Shown here in pieces: positions 61,011 to 64,000 of a stretch of 64,000 nucleotides of DNA (the stretch's first letter is position 1; the number at the start of each line of letters is the position of its first letter). The stretch lies in NCBI GenBank assembly GCA_015232575.1, contig JADFZL010000001.1:248001-312000 (forward strand), given 5' to 3'. The DNA is from Candidatus Rifleibacteriota bacterium. Its GTDB lineage: Bacteria; Muiribacteriota; Ozemobacteria; Ozemobacterales; Ozemobacteraceae. The position numbers were made by a program, and so were the translations under genes. The notes below the pieces were generated by a model. That model was not told where the DNA came from and made no database searches. It was given only the letters and a program-made list of their open reading frames with translations.

Positions 61011-61822
61011 TTTTTCTTTCCTGCCAGTGATTCCGCAAAAAATCTGAAAAAAGCAAGGTCCTTCGGATAAGTAAGCTTGAGATTATCGGTCGAACCTCTG
61101 ATATATGAAACCTGAAAACCTGCATTTTTAACCATTCCGGAGTCATCTGTTGGTACAAAGGTGCTATCTGCACTGAAAGCTTCCTTTGCCTTTCTGATTG
61201 ATTCAGTAAGGATTCCAACGTTAAAAAACTGCGGAGTTTGTATCATGTACAAATTGTTTCTGTCCAGATATGTAATTTTTGTTCTGTTCACGGTATAAGA
61301 CACGTTCTGAATGAGGGTCTGAATAATAGTTTCTGTTTGTGGAGATTTTTTTTTAATCTTTTTGTATATAACGGTATCACGCGCAGTAATTACAGGCACA
61401 GCACTGCCTTTTTTTTTCGCATTTTCATAAAGTCTTGTCAGAAGTTTTTCGGACAAAAAGGGGCGCGCTGCATCGTGTATCGCCACAAGATCGTTGTTTT
61501 CAAGACATTCCAGCGCTGAGAGAACAGAATCTTCGCGCCTTGCTCCACCCAATGCAAAAACAACATCCTTTTTAAAATCGTATCTGGAAAGAACTTTCTT
61601 CCCTTTTTCCCTCCATTGTTCGGGAAGTACAATGACAATTCTGTCACACTTTTCGGATTCATTGAATTTGTCAATGCTCCATTCAAGAATAGTTTTCCCC
61701 GAAAACTTCCAGAATTGCTTGGGAAGAGTCTTCTTCATTCTTGCTCCGCTTCCGCCGGCAACTACAACGGCTTTAAAAGGAACACCATCACCCTGCCCGA
61801 TCAAACAGTCCTGCTCACTCAT
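61007..61822 (-). CDS. ispD: 2-C-methyl-D-erythritol 4-phosphate cytidylyltransferase
   Basis: 271 residues, slightly long through an N-terminal extension of about 16 residues before FKAVVVAGGSGARM. KKTLPKQFW, IHDAARPFL and PVITARDTV are family blocks; TDDSGMVKNAG is the C-terminal loop. Couples MEP to CTP. An insert of lysine-rich sequence (KKIKKKSPQTET) is unusual. A start nearer the first strand is possible. Confidence 0.93.
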   Translation of the reverse strand: MSEQDCLIGQGDGVPFKAVVVAGGSGARMKKTLPKQFWKFSGKTILEWSIDKFNESEKCDRIVIVLPEQWREKGKKVLSRYDFKKDVVFALGGARREDSVLSALECLENNDLVAIHDAARPFLSEKLLTRLYENAKKKGSAVPVITARDTVIYKKIKKKSPQTETIIQTLIQNVSYTVNRTKITYLDRNNLYMIQTPQFFNVGILTESIRKAKEAFSADSTFVPTDDSGMVKNAGFQVSYIRGSTDNLKLTYPKDLAFFRFFAESLAGKKK

Positions 61823-61874
61823 CCCTGTCCCCTCGCACCCACAAGCGTTAAGCTAAGCCCCAGAATTCCGATTT

Positions 61875-61937
61875 TGTCATTTATCAAAGGGAGAAATCTT
61901 GCATTTATCAGATCTCTCACATTCTTTCGAGTTGACA
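61875..61937. repeat. Palindromic interspersed repeat, core copy E
   Basis: TGTCATTTATCAAAGGGAGA faces TCTCTCACATTCTTTCGAGT; the family core in the ispA-ispD gap. Confidence 0.6.
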
Positions 61938-61946
61938 ACTTACCTC

Positions 61947-62858
61947 TCAATTCACACGGTTTGCAATATAACGCGTGAAATCACTCAGGTAAGCGTTCTC
62001 AACGCCCGTAAGACCGTGCATTTCAGTAAGAATGTTCAATGCCTCTTTTTCAGTTTCCGCAGCAATTTTTTGTGCGCCGTCCATTCCCAGAAGGGAAACA
62101 TAAGTGACTTTTTTTGCTGCTGCATCCTTACCGGGCGTTTTTCCCAATTCTTCGAGAGTTCCTTTATTATCAAGGATATCATCAATTACCTGAAAAAGCA
62201 GTCCGATTTTTTCGCCAAATTCACGAAACTTTACTATTTGTTCCTCTGGGCAGCCTGAAATTATTGCGGAAGTTTCTGAACACGCACTTATCAGCGCTCC
62301 AGTCTTCAACAGATGGATGTTTCTGAGCGTATCAAGACCGGTCACTTTTCCTTCATTTACAAGATCAAGTGCCTGCCCTCCAGCCATTCCACATAATCCG
62401 GCTGATTTTGAAAAAACAGAAAGTGCTCTCAGAACTCTTTCCGTTTCAATACCAAGCTTTCCGATTCCGGACATCCACTCAAAAGCCATTGCCTGAAGGG
62501 CATCTCCTGCCAGTATTGCCATCGCTTCCCCGTAAACTTTGTGACAAGTCGGCTTGCCGCGTCTGAAATCATCGTTGTCCATAGATGGAAGATCATCATG
62601 AATAAGAGAATATGTGTGCAGGAGCTCAAACGCACATCCGGCCTTCAGACAGCCCTCATTACGCACTCCAAGCGATTCACAGATCATCAGCATAAACACC
62701 GGACGAATTCTTTTTCCACCAGCAGACAAACTATATTTCATAGCATTAAAAAGCTCATCTGACGGATATTTTATCTCGGAGAAGTAGCTTTCAAGGGCTT
62801 TATCAATAAATTCCCTGCGCTCCTGAAGATAATTGGGGAAAAAAGGATTCTGAGTCAT
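61947..62858 (-). CDS. ispA: Polyprenyl (farnesyl/geranylgeranyl) diphosphate synthase
   Basis: 303 residues. First Asp-rich motif is HDDLPSMDNDD, followed by RRGKPTCHKVYGEAMAILAG; the second is VIDDILDNKG. Uses the IPP and DMAPP from the MEP enzymes next door. The motif spacing (two residues between the DD pairs) is that of the bacterial short-chain type. The ATG overlaps the xseB stop. Confidence 0.93.
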   Translation of the reverse strand: MTQNPFFPNYLQERREFIDKALESYFSEIKYPSDELFNAMKYSLSAGGKRIRPVFMLMICESLGVRNEGCLKAGCAFELLHTYSLIHDDLPSMDNDDFRRGKPTCHKVYGEAMAILAGDALQAMAFEWMSGIGKLGIETERVLRALSVFSKSAGLCGMAGGQALDLVNEGKVTGLDTLRNIHLLKTGALISACSETSAIISGCPEEQIVKFREFGEKIGLLFQVIDDILDNKGTLEELGKTPGKDAAAKKVTYVSLLGMDGAQKIAAETEKEALNILTEMHGLTGVENAYLSDFTRYIANRVN

Positions 62859-63154
62859 CTGCCGTCTTTTTCCGGATCAAATTGTTCTTCGCGAACTTCA
62901 CCGCTGCTTTCCTGAAGCAACTGAACCATGCGTCCTTCTGTTTTATCAAGTTCGCCGCCGCATTTTTTACTCAGAGTTGTACCAAGTTCGTAAAGTTTCA
63001 ACCCGAGAGCAAGCGGAGTTCCTTCCATTTCGAGTGCTGCAACTACAATTTCAAGTTTTGACATTGCTTCTTCATAAGTCATTTTTTCAATTTCAACTGG
63101 AGCCATTTCAACCAGTTTTTCAATTTCCTGAGGTTCAATTGCATTTTTTTTCAT
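62855..63154 (-). CDS. xseB: Exodeoxyribonuclease VII small subunit
   Basis: 99 residues. MTYEEAMSKLEIVVAALE and LALGLKLYELGTTLSKKC match the short helical XseB fold. Lies 6 bases after xseA, as usual. The N-terminal 20 and C-terminal 15 residues are charged extensions. Confidence 0.92.
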   Translation of the reverse strand: MKKNAIEPQEIEKLVEMAPVEIEKMTYEEAMSKLEIVVAALEMEGTPLALGLKLYELGTTLSKKCGGELDKTEGRMVQLLQESSGEVREEQFDPEKDGR

Positions 63155-63160
63155 GATATT

Positions 63161-64000
63161 TTAACCTTTTTTTTCCGATGAAATATTGTTAATTGTGGCA
63201 TCCGCATTACCATCTGACAGGTCGATTCTGATATTATCTCCAGTTTTCAGCTGATTTACAGACGAAATTACTCTGTTATTTTCATCAACTGCCATTATAT
63301 AACCGCGATTCAATACAGCTCTTGGATTCAAAGAAATCAGATTCATTGAATACAACTCAAGCCGATGTCTTTCTGATTTCAGTTTTTGAGAAAACGTATT
63401 CTCAAGATCACGTGAAATATTTGCAAGCCTGAGTTTTCTTTCTGTAAAGAAGAGAGCCGGCTTTATAAGGAAGCGGCAGCTTTGAGCTTTTTTCAGTCTT
63501 TCACGGGCAATCAGCAGACGATTCTTGAGACTTCTCTGCAAGCGTCCCTTCATTTGGGCAATTGCTCTCAAAAGTTCTTCCTTAACCGGAACAGCAATTT
63601 CAGCAGCCGCCGAAGGTGTTGGAGCACGTTTGTCTGCAACGAAATCAGCAATAGTAAAATCTGTTTCATGACCTACCGCTGAAATAATGGGCTTAACGCA
63701 GGCAGAAATAGCTCTGGCAGTAACTTCCTCATTGAAAGCCCATAAATCTTCCAGACTTCCACCTCCGCGAGCCACAATAATTACATCAACTCTGGAATCG
63801 CTGTCCAGAAGCCGAATTCCTGCGGCAATTTCTTTCGAGGCGGTCTCTCCCTGAACTTTAACCGGGGCAAGAAAAATTGGAATATTTGAAAATCTTCTTT
63901 TTGCAACCCGGTAAATATCTTTGATTACTGCTCCGGTAGATGAAGTTACAACGCCTATTCCCTTTGGAAGGAAAGGAATCGGAACCTTTCTTGATTCATC
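63161..64000 (-). CDS. xseA: Exodeoxyribonuclease VII large subunit, 5' end outside window
   Basis: The frame is open from 64000, so 279 residues of the C-terminal part are seen. IGVVTSSTGAVIKDIYRV, VDVIIVARGGGSLEDLW and the segment ISAVGHETDFTIADFVADKRAPTPS (quoted in part: VGHETDFTIADFVAD) are the catalytic-domain signature. A coiled-coil region and NRGYIMAVD follow. With XseB it degrades single-stranded DNA. Confidence 0.95.
   Translation of the reverse strand, partial: DESRKVPIPFLPKGIGVVTSSTGAVIKDIYRVAKRRFSNIPIFLAPVKVQGETASKEIAAGIRLLDSDSRVDVIIVARGGGSLEDLWAFNEEVTARAISACVKPIISAVGHETDFTIADFVADKRAPTPSAAAEIAVPVKEELLRAIAQMKGRLQRSLKNRLLIARERLKKAQSCRFLIKPALFFTERKLRLANISRDLENTFSQKLKSERHRLELYSMNLISLNPRAVLNRGYIMAVDENNRVISSVNQLKTGDNIRIDLSDGNADATINNISSEKKG

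Noticed and set aside
61494..61978. Plus-strand 120-codon frames over ispD and its upstream gap
   Set aside because: Antisense to ispD and containing the palindromic repeat; no start signals.

Overview
This window comes from a bacterial chromosome. The organism is probably Gram-negative: it carries an O-antigen or capsule-type polysaccharide locus, an exported beta-barrel-like protein and a pseudopilin cluster. Isoprenoids are made by the MEP route. Genes are AT-rich, GTG and TTG starts are frequent, and many intergenic gaps hold dispersed palindromic repeats. The lineage cannot be fixed from the sequence; a deep-branching candidate phylum of the Riflebacteria kind is only a guess.

Positions 1-25,000 form a surface-polysaccharide locus. 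The plus-strand half (1028-11711) has a WlbA/WbpB-type sugar dehydrogenase, a UDP-GlcNAc 2-epimerase, glycosyltransferases, a Wzy-like polymerase, a cupin, a DegT/StrS aminotransferase and a methyltransferase, many with overlapping start and stop codons. An IS630-type element follows, sitting exactly in the stop codon of the last gene. Next come a secreted beta-helix protein, an IS4-like transposase, and a minus-strand block with an aminotransferase, a PglC-type initiating transferase, a B12-type radical SAM enzyme and a GT2. A GT4 and a CapD/WbpM dehydratase close the locus. Downstream (24.7-25.95 kb) is a debris region with a decayed second CapD copy and a fragment of a PD-(D/E)XK transposase.

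Positions 25,955-35,709 hold a giant DUF2339 membrane protein, an EF-hand/RTX-like protein behind a perfect sigma-28 promoter consensus, a Uma2 nuclease-fold protein and a large rhomboid protease. Positions 35,719-44,443 are one minus-strand operon. It encodes a HutP-family regulator, mannose-type PTS EIIA and EIIB, an ABC ATPase, a sugar-binding lipoprotein, EIIC, EIID, HPr, EI and IspH. It is read from a perfect TTGACA-N17-TATAAT promoter. The ABC parts have no permease here, so this is a PTS operon with ABC components embedded in it.

Positions 44,566-51,312 carry an exported protein and six type IV pilus/type II secretion pseudopilin-like genes. Positions 51,737-57,540 carry the most striking pair: two overlapping genes for HAMP-linked class III nucleotide cyclases. 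The first keeps both metal-binding aspartates but has lost the purine-selecting Lys and the transition-state Asn/Arg. The second keeps Lys, Asn and Arg but has lost both aspartates. This is the C1/C2 division of labour of mammalian adenylyl cyclase and predicts an obligate heterodimer. The window ends with an MEP-pathway cluster (ispF, dxr, ispE, ispD, ispA) and xseB/xseA. Several families of MITE-like or REP-like repeats fill the gaps after 24 kb.
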